A stretch of DNA of 23,253 bases from Oscillospiraceae bacterium (GTDB lineage Bacteria > Bacillota > Clostridia > Oscillospirales > Ruminococcaceae): the NCBI GenBank assembly GCA_003531585.1, contig DQFX01000071.1:1-23253 (forward strand). The letters are read 5' to 3'. Shown piece after piece: positions 6,534-13,513 of this stretch. Every line of letters starts with the position of its first letter. The stretch's first letter is position 1. Made by a program: the position numbers and the translations under genes. The notes below the pieces were generated by a model that was not told where the DNA came from, did no database searches, and saw only the letters and a list, made by a program, of their open reading frames with translations.

Positions 6534-8114
6534 ATGAGAAAACATGGAACTATGATACTCCTGATACTTATTCCGGTACTGATTCTGGGATTAGTGTCGG
6601 TAATGTCGAACATCGTTTCTAACAAGAACATCAAAAGCGTAAACAACAGCGCTTCCGAAATCGCGGACAACAGCATGCTGAGCATAGAAGCGCTCGGCGA
6701 GATCCGTCAGGACACCCAGTCGCTGCACACTCAGGCGCTGTCGCACATCGTTGCAACCGATCTCGATTCCATGCTTGATATCGTGGAGGGGCTTCGCGAT
6801 ACTCAGTCCGGACTTGCGGCTTCCCTCGATGAATACGAACAATTTGTTTCCGCTGATGACAAAGATAATTTCCAGGCTCTCAAGGACGGAATCGATCAGT
6901 TCAACTATCACCTCGCGGATCTGCTGGCGTTCAGCGGCGCAGGAGAAAACGAAAAGGCATACGCGCTTGCAAACGGCGAACTTTCCGACAGTGCGGACAA
7001 CGTTGAAGCAGTCGCAGCAAAGCTCATCGCCTCTGCGACTGCCGGCGCCGACAATGCGCGCAGCGATCTGAACAATGTTTCGCAGGATTCCGTGCGGCTC
7101 ACTATGGTGCTGATTCTGGTGAGCGCAGCGGCGTTTATCGCAGCCGTGACTGTCGTAGTTCTGTTCGTGATACGCCCGTTGGTGGCCGTCAAGAACGAGA
7201 TACGCGGAATTATTTCTGACATCGACCGTGGCGAGGGCGACCTCACACGCCGTATTAAGGTACGCTGCAGCGGAGAGCTTGCGGCGGTGCGCGACGGCTT
7301 CAACGTGTTTATGGACAAGCTCCAGAGCATATTCAAGGTCATCTCCGGAAATACGCAGCTCATGGAGAAGGTCGTTTCCGAGGTCCTCGGCAGCGTGCAG
7401 ACCTCCACGGACAGCGCGGCTTCAATGTCGGCGCTTACCGAGGAGATTTCCGCAACCATGGCGGAAATGTCCGAGAACGCAGCAGCGATAAACCAGAATA
7501 CCACAGATGTCGAGTCCGAAGTGACGGACATTGCGGCACGCACCGAGGAAATAGCGCAGTTCAGCATTGAAATGAAGGCGCATGCGGAGGGCATTGAGAA
7601 TTCCGCGCGCAACAATATGCTCACTACCCGCGAGAAGGTAACTACAATGGTGGATGAACTCCGCGACGACATCGCTTCCAGCGAAAGCGTAAACCAGGTA
7701 GACAGCCTCACAAAGCAGATACAGCAGATCTCGCGCAACACCAACCTACTTGCGATAAACGCTTCCATTGAGGCGGCGCGCGCGGGTGAAGCCGGAAAGG
7801 GATTCGCAGTAGTCGCTGACGAAATACGCCAGCTTGCCGAATCCTCAAAGGAATCCGCGGATAATATCCAGCACATCAACGGCACGGTCAAGGCTGCGGT
7901 ACACAGCCTGTCAGGTCACGCGACCGAACTTCTCGACTACATGCAGCAGCAGATCCTTCCTGAGTTCGAGAACTTCGTGCAGTCCGGCGTTCAGTATCGC
8001 GAACACGCGGAACACATAGAAAACACCATAGAGGATTTCACGGCGAAAACTGAGGAGCTTCGCAAAAACATGACGAGCATTGCGCAGTCCATCGACAGTA
8101 CTCAACCGCAATAA
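6534..8114 (+). CDS. Methyl-accepting chemotaxis protein (C-terminus cut by a frameshift)
   Basis: A transmembrane chemoreceptor that relays ligand binding to CheA/CheW. Order: TM helix 1 (about residues 7-25), a helical extracellular sensor of about 160 residues resembling a four-helix bundle, TM helix 2 (about 189-214), a HAMP domain, then the coiled-coil signalling domain with the conserved tip ISRNTNLLAINASIEAARAG near 400-420. The ATG at 6534 is preferred because GGGGG lies seven bases upstream. GTG at 6531 is possible. The frame runs into a stop at 8114, but the family-like sequence continues in another frame to 8260, so one base appears lost near 8100. CheA contact should survive, while the last part of the methylation/C-terminal helix is lost. 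It is coupled to the binding protein upstream. Confidence 0.9.
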   Translation: MRKHGTMILLILIPVLILGLVSVMSNIVSNKNIKSVNNSASEIADNSMLSIEALGEIRQDTQSLHTQALSHIVATDLDSMLDIVEGLRDTQSGLAASLDEYEQFVSADDKDNFQALKDGIDQFNYHLADLLAFSGAGENEKAYALANGELSDSADNVEAVAAKLIASATAGADNARSDLNNVSQDSVRLTMVLILVSAAAFIAAVTVVVLFVIRPLVAVKNEIRGIISDIDRGEGDLTRRIKVRCSGELAAVRDGFNVFMDKLQSIFKVISGNTQLMEKVVSEVLGSVQTSTDSAASMSALTEEISATMAEMSENAAAINQNTTDVESEVTDIAARTEEIAQFSIEMKAHAEGIENSARNNMLTTREKVTTMVDELRDDIASSESVNQVDSLTKQIQQISRNTNLLAINASIEAARAGEAGKGFAVVADEIRQLAESSKESADNIQHINGTVKAAVHSLSGHATELLDYMQQQILPEFENFVQSGVQYREHAEHIENTIEDFTAKTEELRKNMTSIAQSIDSTQPQ

Positions 8115-8260
8115 AGGAAGGCGTGAACGGAGTTACCGGCACCGCTGAAAGCACTCAGGTGCTGGTTGCGGATATGAACCGTATCTCCAGCCGAATGGAC
8201 GACAATAAGAACATCGCAGATCAGCTCAGAAAGGAAGCTGAAATATTCACCAGAGTATAA
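8102..8260 (+). pseudogene. Frameshifted C-terminal tail of the chemoreceptor
   Basis: Reading from 8102 gives 52 residues beginning STAIKEGVNGVTGTAEST and ending EAEIFTRV before TAA (8258-8260), a normal chemoreceptor C-terminal helix. The upstream gene is in the frame one base off. Adding one base after position 8100 would restore one open gene from 6534 to 8260, which then ends just before the terminator hairpin. No ribosome site precedes the fragment, so it is not a separate gene. Either a real mutation or a sequencing/assembly error explains it. Confidence 0.8.
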
Positions 8261-8274
8261 GTATTACTGCAAAA

Positions 8275-8301
8275 AAGCGGCCGCAGAACATGCGACCGCT
8301 T
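8275..8301. terminator. Bidirectional terminator
   Basis: AAGCGG-c-CGCA, loop GAACA, TGCG-a-CCGCTT: a long stem with one mismatch. On the - strand it is followed by TTTTTT, on the + strand by TTCTTTATT. It sits between the convergent chemoreceptor and KOW-like genes, 15 bases after one stop and 13 after the other. Confidence 0.88.
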
Positions 8302-8313
8302 CTTTATTAGTTC

Positions 8314-8502
8314 TCACACCTTTTCAAGTTCTTCTTCGGTGCAGTAGAAAACAGAATACATACCGCCGAATCCGCCTTCTTCATCGTCTCCGGTGTCCGT
8401 GTCGATAACGTAAACCGTGCTGCCGCCCGCGCAGCTTATATCAGTTATGGAGCCGACAACGCCGGTTTTCCTTATTCTTACAGTGTCGTCCATTTTAAAC
8501 AT
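8314..8502 (-). CDS. Small KOW/SH3-like hypothetical protein
   Basis: A 62-residue, acidic protein starting MFKMDDTVRIRKTGVVGSI. The alternation of short basic beta strands, a KTGVVGSI turn and a strand-rich middle (STVYVIDTD) resembles small SH3-like/KOW folds that bind RNA or protein. It ends CTEEELEKV. The ATG at 8502 has GGAGGG seven bases upstream. A longer frame to 8535 lacks this. It starts two bases after the stop of the ThuA-like gene, so it is the last gene of that operon. No function can be assigned. Confidence 0.75.
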   Translation of the reverse strand: MFKMDDTVRIRKTGVVGSITDISCAGGSTVYVIDTDTGDDEEGGFGGMYSVFYCTEEELEKV

Positions 8503-8504
8503 AG

Positions 8505-9218
8505 TCAACCCTCCAACGGTGCCGGATTTGTGCATTCGATCTGGTGAGTTCCTGGCTCCGGCTTTGCCCAGTGAACCGCGTTTCTTATTATCTTAAGAAC
8601 ATTTTTATTCCGGAATGTGGGGTATTCCTCATGACCCGGCTGGAAGTAGAATATCCTGCCGGCGCCCCTGCGGTAGGTCACGCCGCTTCGGAATACCTCT
8701 CCCCCGGCAAACCACCCCATAAATACCACCTCGTCCGGAGTCGGGATATCGAACGGCTCGCCGTACATCTCCTCCATCGGAAGCTCAAACTGCTCCGGAA
8801 CTCCCTGTGCTATAGGGTGCGACGGCACCACTGCCCAGATGCGCTCGCGGTCGCCGTGGCGCCATTTCAGATTGCAGGAGGTCCCCGTCAGCCGCTTGAA
8901 CACCTTGCTGTGGTGTGCGGAATGAAGTCCGATGAACCCCATTCCCTCGCCGACTCGGCGGCAGACGCGCTCCACCGAACGTTCAGTTACCTCGTCATGC
9001 GCCATGTGACCCCACCAGATGAGTACGTCGGTTTCCGCGAGCGCTTCCTCGCTCAGACCCTGCTCCGGGTCGTCAAGGCAGGCGAGCTTCACGATTATGT
9101 CCTCGTCCTGCATAAGATACTCGCCGATTGCCGCGTGCATTCCCTGCGGATATATTTTCGCGACTTCCGGCTGGCATTTCTCGTGGCGGTATTCGTTCCA
9201 GATAAGTACACGTATCAT
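8505..9218 (-). CDS. ThuA-like domain protein
   Basis: A 237-residue soluble protein of the ThuA family (class I glutamine-amidotransferase-like fold), named from the rhizobial trehalose-utilisation gene thuA. Recognisable blocks: MIRVLIWNEYRHE, DVLIWWGHMAHDEV near residue 85, GFIGLHSAHHSKVFKRLTG near 113, and the late FYFQPGHEEYPTF. Family members occur in sugar catabolism, often through 3-keto sugars, but the catalytic role is not settled. Its ATG overlaps the stop of the upstream isomerase by four bases (ATGA), so translation is coupled. The neighbouring isomerase supports a sugar-modifying role. The substrate is unknown. Confidence 0.9.
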   Translation of the reverse strand: MIRVLIWNEYRHEKCQPEVAKIYPQGMHAAIGEYLMQDEDIIVKLACLDDPEQGLSEEALAETDVLIWWGHMAHDEVTERSVERVCRRVGEGMGFIGLHSAHHSKVFKRLTGTSCNLKWRHGDRERIWAVVPSHPIAQGVPEQFELPMEEMYGEPFDIPTPDEVVFMGWFAGGEVFRSGVTYRRGAGRIFYFQPGHEEYPTFRNKNVLKIIRNAVHWAKPEPGTHQIECTNPAPLEG

Positions 9219-10054
9219 TTTGTCACCTCTGATATCCAGCGTTTTACGTTCTCAGCCGACCTGCGCATGTATTCAGCCTGATACACAGCGCCGAAATGCT
9301 CAACTGAAAAATCCCCGGTATAGCCGTCGGCGAGCATTCGCTTTACAAGCTTCTCCACACCGACATAACCGCCTCCGGTCTCGCAGGGGTACATTTCCGC
9401 CCCCGACAGATCCGGCTTTGAGTTGGAGCCGTCGGCGCTGCGCCTCGACGCCTCGCGGCTGCGGTCCTTCAGATGAGCATGTGCGACATACGGCTTCAGG
9501 CGCTCGTATGCCTCTGCGGGGTCTTCAAGCACAAAAGCGAAATTTCCAGTGTCGAATGTGAATCCAAGCCCAGGAACGGATCTCATCAGCCGCTCCAACC
9601 CCTGTGTATCGCAGCAGGGCGAGGCCGAGTCGTCAAAATCCTCCAGCGTTACCGTAATTCCGTACTCCGCGGCTAATTCACACATCACCGAGAGCTGCTC
9701 CGCAAACTTCGCGAAGCCCGCTTCCCTGTCGTCTCCCGGCTGAAAGAACCCGGGGATCGCAAGCACCTTCTCCGCGCCAAAATACGCGGCGGTCTCGAGG
9801 TGGCGCTTCATTCCATCAAGCGACTTCTCCGGCGTATCCCGTAGGAAATCGTACATTGAATAAATCGAAGCGACGTTAAGTCCGCAGGATTCGAAAAGAT
9901 TCCTGACGTTAACGCAGTCAGAAAGCCTCCAGAGGTCGCACTCCAGCCCAGTGTATCCCATCTTGCGCGCTTCCGAAAGCATGCTCTCAAACGTGGTTCC
10001 ACGCTGCTGCGCAGCTTCATAGATGTGTTCCAGAAATATATTTAGTCTGTGCAT
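9215..10054 (-). CDS. Sugar phosphate isomerase/epimerase, xylose isomerase-like TIM barrel
   Basis: A 279-residue TIM-barrel protein of the xylose-isomerase-like/AP-endonuclease-2 superfamily. The expected metal and substrate residues appear in order along the barrel: Glu in ITVTLEDFDD, Asp in FTFDTGNF, His in AHAHLKDRS and Glu in FSVEHFG. Such proteins isomerise or epimerise sugars, keto-sugars or inositols with a divalent metal. The ATG at 10054 has GGAG eight bases upstream. It is the first gene of a three-gene operon with the ThuA-like protein, a frequent partnership in oxidised-sugar pathways. No signal peptide, so cytoplasmic. The exact substrate cannot be read from sequence. Confidence 0.9.
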   Translation of the reverse strand: MHRLNIFLEHIYEAAQQRGTTFESMLSEARKMGYTGLECDLWRLSDCVNVRNLFESCGLNVASIYSMYDFLRDTPEKSLDGMKRHLETAAYFGAEKVLAIPGFFQPGDDREAGFAKFAEQLSVMCELAAEYGITVTLEDFDDSASPCCDTQGLERLMRSVPGLGFTFDTGNFAFVLEDPAEAYERLKPYVAHAHLKDRSREASRRSADGSNSKPDLSGAEMYPCETGGGYVGVEKLVKRMLADGYTGDFSVEHFGAVYQAEYMRRSAENVKRWISEVTK

Positions 10055-10083
10055 TTTCCATCTCCTGAGTATATTCTTATTGA

Positions 10084-10112
10084 ATTATACCACTTTTTAC
10101 GTTTGATTTCAA
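10084..10112 (-). promoter_or_regulatory. Sigma-A promoter of the isomerase/ThuA operon
   Basis: On the - strand: -35 TTGAAA (10107-10112), 17-base spacer, -10 TATAAT (10084-10089), about 30 bases upstream of the isomerase start. Confidence 0.82.
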
Positions 10113-10444
10113 GCCCGTGACAGTGTGGTAATTCCGCGCTCAGAATTTTTTTTGTGAGCGAATCGCTCAGCGTATCTATATTGTTTTCCGTTATGATACT
10201 TCCTTGACTTTTGCTGTAAAACAGTATACCACATTACAATAGATTTGAAAAGCGAATATTCCTCATATATAGTATGACATAATCGGATTTTGTATTCAGC
10301 AGATATCGGTTATCATTTCAAAGTGAAAAAATCAGCTTCAGCGCCATAGCAGCCGTTACAACTGCTCCGACTATAGTAGTTATCAGGTAGTTTTTTTAAT
10401 TGTCAATCAGTATTTTCTGTGCCAAACTACTTTTATATACAAAC
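10113..10444. other. Intergenic region with no intact gene
   Basis: About 330 AT-rich bases between the isomerase promoter and the blaR1 terminator. It holds a small GAGCG-AAT-CGCTC hairpin (10155-10167) next to a run of eight Ts (10147-10154), and a short membrane-protein-like fragment (10318-10395, listed separately). I see no RNA gene, operator or complete reading frame. Confidence 0.6.
10318..10395 (-). pseudogene. Remnant of a small membrane protein gene (tentative)
   Basis: On the - strand, 25 codons end in TGA and encode a strikingly hydrophobic helix with a normal membrane-protein composition: LITTIVGAVVTAAMALKLIF. A TAA stop lies directly upstream in frame and there is no ATG, GTG or TTG start with a ribosome site. 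It could be the 3' end of a decayed gene, or chance. I do not recognise the family. Confidence 0.3.
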
Positions 10445-10472
10445 GCACCTCCCTGCCGAAACAGGAAGGTGC
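10445..10472 (-). terminator. Terminator of the blaI-blaR1 operon
   Basis: GCACCT-c-CCTG, loop CCGAAA, CAGG-a-AGGTGC: ten pairs with one mismatch, 15 bases past the final stop of the blaR1 frame. The T tract on the - strand is modest (GTTTGTAT). Confidence 0.7.
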
Positions 10473-10486
10473 CATTCTGTTACCTA

Positions 10487-11128
10487 TCAGAAACCGAAAT
10501 CGGCTCTGTTCTGCTCAAGCTCTTCTTCTGAGACGACTCTCACGCCGGTCAGTTCGCCTATGCCGTCGCTGGTCTCCCCGCGCTCGGCGGTGAGTACAAC
10601 GTTGCCGTCAGAGTTAAGGTACCACATAACCTCCGTTGTGTCAGCGGTGGAATACTCGGCAACAACGTCGTCAAAGAACTGCACAGGTTCACCTCTGTAG
10701 TAGAGCTTGCTGTCCTCATACGTCAGTCCATACTGCTCATACTTGCTGTAAAACTCGGCGAAATCTTCCTCCGACATGCTGCTGTCCTTGGTCGTGTGTG
10801 CCGCAAGTTCTGAATCGTCAGAGTAAAGCACCGTGCCGTCGTCTTCAACGACATACTGATACAATTCATCATCTGCGCTGGTCTGACCGCCGTTGTCCTC
10901 AACCTGGATATTTGACCCGTCAGGCGATTCGAATATCATCACATCGTCGCTACCGTTCACGGATTTTGAGATACGTGCGCCGTTTCTGATATCCTCAAGG
11001 TTCTGCTCGTAGAGGGCGATGGTTTCGTCAGCGACCTCCTGAGTCCATATGAATTCCCCGCGGTCACGCGTCCAGCCGGAAGCTCCCTGCTTTACAAGCT
11101 CGGCTATATTTTGCTTCTCCTGCTCGAG
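10487..11128 (-). pseudogene. 3' part of the M56/BlaR1-like gene, downstream of an in-frame amber codon
   Basis: This is the same reading frame as the blaR1-like gene, open from just after its TAG (11129-11131) to TGA at 10487. It begins LEQEKQNIAELVKQGASGWT and continues into an acidic extracellular region (ESPDGSNIQVEDNGG, DFAEFYSKYEQYGLTYEDS) ending QNRADFGF. The upstream part ends WWTYDEYKT. The joined text reads as one continuous domain, and a tryptophan codon TGG at the stop is the simplest ancestor, as in the EYK-x-WLE-x-EK pattern I recall for such proteins. There is no ribosome site for independent translation; a GTG at 10960 could only give a headless fragment. Confidence 0.8.
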
Positions 11129-12154
11129 CTAGGTTTTGTACTCATCGTATGTCCACCACTCGACATCGACATCATCAATGCCGTCGCGGTTCGTGTTGTA
11201 GACGGCTTCCTGCTCTACTGTGGGAACCGCTTCCTGCGTGGAATTCTCGGAATTTACTGTGGCAAACGCAGTGGTGGTTCCTGCAATAAGGCACGCAGAA
11301 ACAATGATCCCGGCGAGTGTAGTTTTCTTGAATTTCATGATAGCTTCTATCCTTTCTCGGACGGCATTCCTGCCGAATGCGGCTCCGGTGGAAATGCTGC
11401 GCCTTTCTTCCAGCCTGATGAGCGCCATCGCGTAATCCTCGCGCTTACAGCCGAGCTGCTCCAGCACCGCTTCGTCGCAGGAAAGCTCGATATCCCGCCC
11501 CGCAAGCGAAAGCATAGCCCAGGCCAGCGGATTGAACCAGTGCACGCAGGCTGCGGCGGTCAGAACGACCTTGAACAGCACGTCAAATCTGCGGATATGC
11601 ACCAGCTCATGCTCCAGGGCAAACCGCATTTCCTCGCTGTCTGCGGGCAGAGATTTCAGGAGGATTATCACCGGATTTATAACTCCGTAGGTCAGCGGCG
11701 AGGTCACACGGTCGCTTACCTTTACGGCTATTTTCCGGCGGAGTTTTGCTGCTGAGATTCGGGAGCTGATCACGGTATCGTCAAGCGGCAGAGCCGTGGA
11801 AAGCTCCCGGCGGCTGCGTAGGTGCAGTGCGGTCATTATCCCCATTGAGATAACTACTCCGCCCGCCCAGACGATTTCGAGGATCAGTTCGCGGTTCGGC
11901 GCGCCGCTCGTTTCGGAATCCGGTTCGGAGGATTCCGGCGGAGTAAATTCGCGCACGGCAGTGTTTTCAGGCTGTGTATTTTCATGTGGAATATTAACGG
12001 AAACGGAGAACGGAACAAGCATTCTCAGCGCGGCGGCCGTCCAAAGGATCACGAAAAGCCGCTTAGGCAGCCGATGAACAAACAGCGACCTAATCACGAT
12101 GATCACCGCGATGACCACCGACGCCGAAACAGTCATGCTGAGCAGAGTCGTCAT
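11129..12154 (-). CDS. blaR1: M56-family membrane metallopeptidase, BlaR1-like (truncated by amber stop)
   Basis: A 341-residue product with the M56/BlaR1 layout. Two N-terminal TM helices (about 8-22 and 32-50) are followed by a spacer, another TM near 95-112, and the zinc protease domain with HELVH at 182-186 and the third-ligand region ELSCDEAVL near 223. A last TM segment (about 278-298) then leads outside the cell. In BlaR1/MecR1, signal sensing triggers this protease and removes BlaI. Here the extracellular part carries no penicillin-binding sensor domain, so the signal is probably not a beta-lactam. The frame is cut at codon 342 by TAG and would otherwise run to 10487 (555 residues). 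Its ATG overlaps the blaI stop by four bases. The protease core is intact, but the sensor tail is lost unless TAG is read through. Confidence 0.88.
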   Translation of the reverse strand: MTTLLSMTVSASVVIAVIIVIRSLFVHRLPKRLFVILWTAAALRMLVPFSVSVNIPHENTQPENTAVREFTPPESSEPDSETSGAPNRELILEIVWAGGVVISMGIMTALHLRSRRELSTALPLDDTVISSRISAAKLRRKIAVKVSDRVTSPLTYGVINPVIILLKSLPADSEEMRFALEHELVHIRRFDVLFKVVLTAAACVHWFNPLAWAMLSLAGRDIELSCDEAVLEQLGCKREDYAMALIRLEERRSISTGAAFGRNAVRERIEAIMKFKKTTLAGIIVSACLIAGTTTAFATVNSENSTQEAVPTVEQEAVYNTNRDGIDDVDVEWWTYDEYKT

Positions 12155-12510
12155 TTCAGCTCCTCCACCAGCTTTTTCAGGCTCTGTATCTCCTCGGCTG
12201 TGAGCCGCTTTGAGCCAAGCAGAGCCGCAATCAGCTTATCCGACGAACCGTCGTACATCTTGTCGATCAGCTCGTTGGTTTCCACCTCCTGCACTTCCTT
12301 TCGGGAAATGAGCGCGCGGCAGATGAAGCCCGGCTCCGACCTGCCAACAGCGCCCTTGTCTATGCATTTCTTTATCACTGTGTAGGTAGTGGTCTTGCTC
12401 CAGCCTACCTGCTCGTTCAGCTTTTCCGCGATTTCTTTCGCGGATGTATCGCCCTCCTTCCAGAGTATGTCCATAACCTTCAGTTCAGAGTCAAACAGTT
12501 TGAATTCCAT
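12151..12510 (-). CDS. blaI: BlaI/MecI/CopY-family transcriptional repressor
   Basis: A 119-residue winged-helix repressor. The N-terminal domain starts KLFDSELKVMDILWKEGD, with the recognition region EQVGWSKTTTYTVIKKCIDK (residues about 33-52) and GAVGRSEPGF, all typical of BlaI/MecI. The C-terminal helices (from about residue 70) dimerise. The ATG at 12510 is chosen because AAAGGAA lies upstream and the protein then starts like its family. A longer frame to 12549 would run through the operator. It is followed by the M56 protease with a 4-base overlap, the usual blaI-blaR1 order. Three palindromes around its promoter are the likely binding sites, so it should repress its own operon. Confidence 0.93.
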   Translation of the reverse strand: MEFKLFDSELKVMDILWKEGDTSAKEIAEKLNEQVGWSKTTTYTVIKKCIDKGAVGRSEPGFICRALISRKEVQEVETNELIDKMYDGSSDKLIAALLGSKRLTAEEIQSLKKLVEELK

Positions 12511-12524
12511 GGTTCTGAGTTCCT

Positions 12525-12540
12525 TTCTATTGCAATAGAA
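12525..12540. promoter_or_regulatory. BlaI-type operator O1
   Basis: Perfect 16-base palindrome TTCTATTGCAATAGAA, just downstream of the predicted blaI transcription start. It shares TTCTA-N6-TAGAA with two further sites upstream. Confidence 0.65.
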
Positions 12541-12555
12541 TGTGATCACAATGTT

Positions 12556-12584
12556 ATTCTACTGCATTAGAATGAATTTGTCAA
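12556..12584 (-). promoter_or_regulatory. Sigma-A promoter of blaI-blaR1 with operator O2
   Basis: On the - strand: -35 TTGACA (12579-12584), 17-base spacer, -10 TAGAAT (12556-12561). The near-palindrome TTCTACTGCATTAGAA (12557-12572, one mismatched pair) overlaps the -10 and spacer, so a bound repressor would block polymerase. Confidence 0.78.
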
Positions 12585-12607
12585 GGGGGTCTGCATATTT
12601 TTCACCA

Positions 12608-12623
12608 TTCTATCACAATAGAA
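12608..12623. promoter_or_regulatory. BlaI-type operator O3
   Basis: TTCTAT-CACA-ATAGAA, a 6-base perfect inverted repeat around four bases. It lies upstream of the blaI -35 box. Centres of O1, O2 and O3 are 32 and 51 bases apart, close to whole helical turns. Bases 12624-12778 beyond it show no gene or clear site. Confidence 0.6.
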
Positions 12624-12778
12624 CAAGTTGTATCCAGCTTGGCTTTTTCAAAATTAAGCGTTATTCTTCGGGAAAGTAACCAACCTTGCAGAAAAAGCGG
12701 CAGTTTCTGACTTTGAGATGTTGATTTCAACTTCAAATGGCAGCCGGCTTTTAACAACATTTCATCATACTTATATTA

Positions 12779-12807
12779 TTGACATACCAGTCCTTTTGTG
12801 ATATAAT
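12779..12807 (+). promoter_or_regulatory. Consensus sigma-A promoter of the ATC hydrolase/GNAT unit
   Basis: -35 TTGACA (12779-12784), 17-base spacer, -10 TATAAT (12802-12807), with TGA just before the -10 (extended -10). It lies about 50 bases upstream of the first start codon. Confidence 0.87.
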
Positions 12808-12859
12808 GTATTCGGGTAGTTTTAACTAACTCTTTATTGAATGCAGGAGGACGGATCTT

Positions 12860-13501
12860 ATGATGGAATACACGAACAAGTACTGGAAAATGATAATGCC
12901 GCTTGTCAAAAAGAGCCTTGTTAAGCGGTTCGGAAAAGAAGAAACCGCTTTGCTGTTACAGAAAACAGACGCAATTTACCGTGAAATGCTTAACCGCTCG
13001 GACGATATCGGCAAGGACAATCCTATGGCTTCGAACCTGTACGAATGTCTGATATTCCTTGCAATATGGAAAGCGGCAGACGGAAAAATAAGCGTTGACG
13101 GACTGCGCGAAATCACTCATGAGGTAATGGGATTCCCAATCATGAAAGCAGTTGGGATATTCATGAACGCCAACAGATCCGGGCTTGACAAGCTTGAAAA
13201 GAAGATGCACCAGAATGCAGAGTGGCTTGAAGTCCACCCGCAGTACAAAGAGTTTTCGTGGGATTTCAACTTCGATAAAACCAAGCATCCGGAGGGATTC
13301 TACTATCATTTCACCAGATGTCCGCTGAACGATTTTGCACGCAGAGAGGGTTATCTAGAAGTGCTTCCTGTCATGTGTGAAATAGACCTGTTAACTGCGA
13401 GCCTCATGCACGCAAAGCTTATTCGCAGGCAGACGCTCGCTTCAGGAGGAGACATGTGCGATTACTGGTTCGTTGGGGATAAAAGCCCGTCAGCCAAATA
13501 A
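12860..13501 (+). CDS. L-2-amino-thiazoline-4-carboxylic acid hydrolase-family protein
   Basis: A 213-residue soluble protein. The C-terminal half carries the pattern I associate with the ATC-hydrolase family: FTRCPLNDFARREGYLEVLP, then a Cys-x-x-Asp in MCEIDLLTAS (about residue 171), and RRQTLASGGDMCDYWF near the end. The founding Pseudomonas enzyme opens the thiazoline ring on the way to L-cysteine. Many clostridial members have no tested substrate, so the name gives the family and not a proven reaction. The start is ATG at 12860, nine bases after AGGAGG. A strong promoter precedes it and a GNAT gene follows 12 bases later. No signal peptide or TM segment. Confidence 0.8.
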   Translation: MMEYTNKYWKMIMPLVKKSLVKRFGKEETALLLQKTDAIYREMLNRSDDIGKDNPMASNLYECLIFLAIWKAADGKISVDGLREITHEVMGFPIMKAVGIFMNANRSGLDKLEKKMHQNAEWLEVHPQYKEFSWDFNFDKTKHPEGFYYHFTRCPLNDFARREGYLEVLPVMCEIDLLTASLMHAKLIRRQTLASGGDMCDYWFVGDKSPSAK

Positions 13502-13513
13502 AGAAGGGACATC

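Noticed and set aside
6908..7891. A 327-codon open frame on the - strand
   Set aside because: Shadow of the chemoreceptor's coiled-coil region; serine-rich low-complexity translation and no start signal.
8502..8535. Longer start for the KOW-like protein
   Set aside because: The longer frame overlaps the ThuA-like gene and has no ribosome site, while GGAGGG marks the ATG at 8502.
10147..10167. Run of Ts beside a GAGCG-AAT-CGCTC hairpin as a terminator
   Set aside because: On the + strand the T run precedes the hairpin, and on the - strand it reads as As, so it is in the wrong order for either direction.
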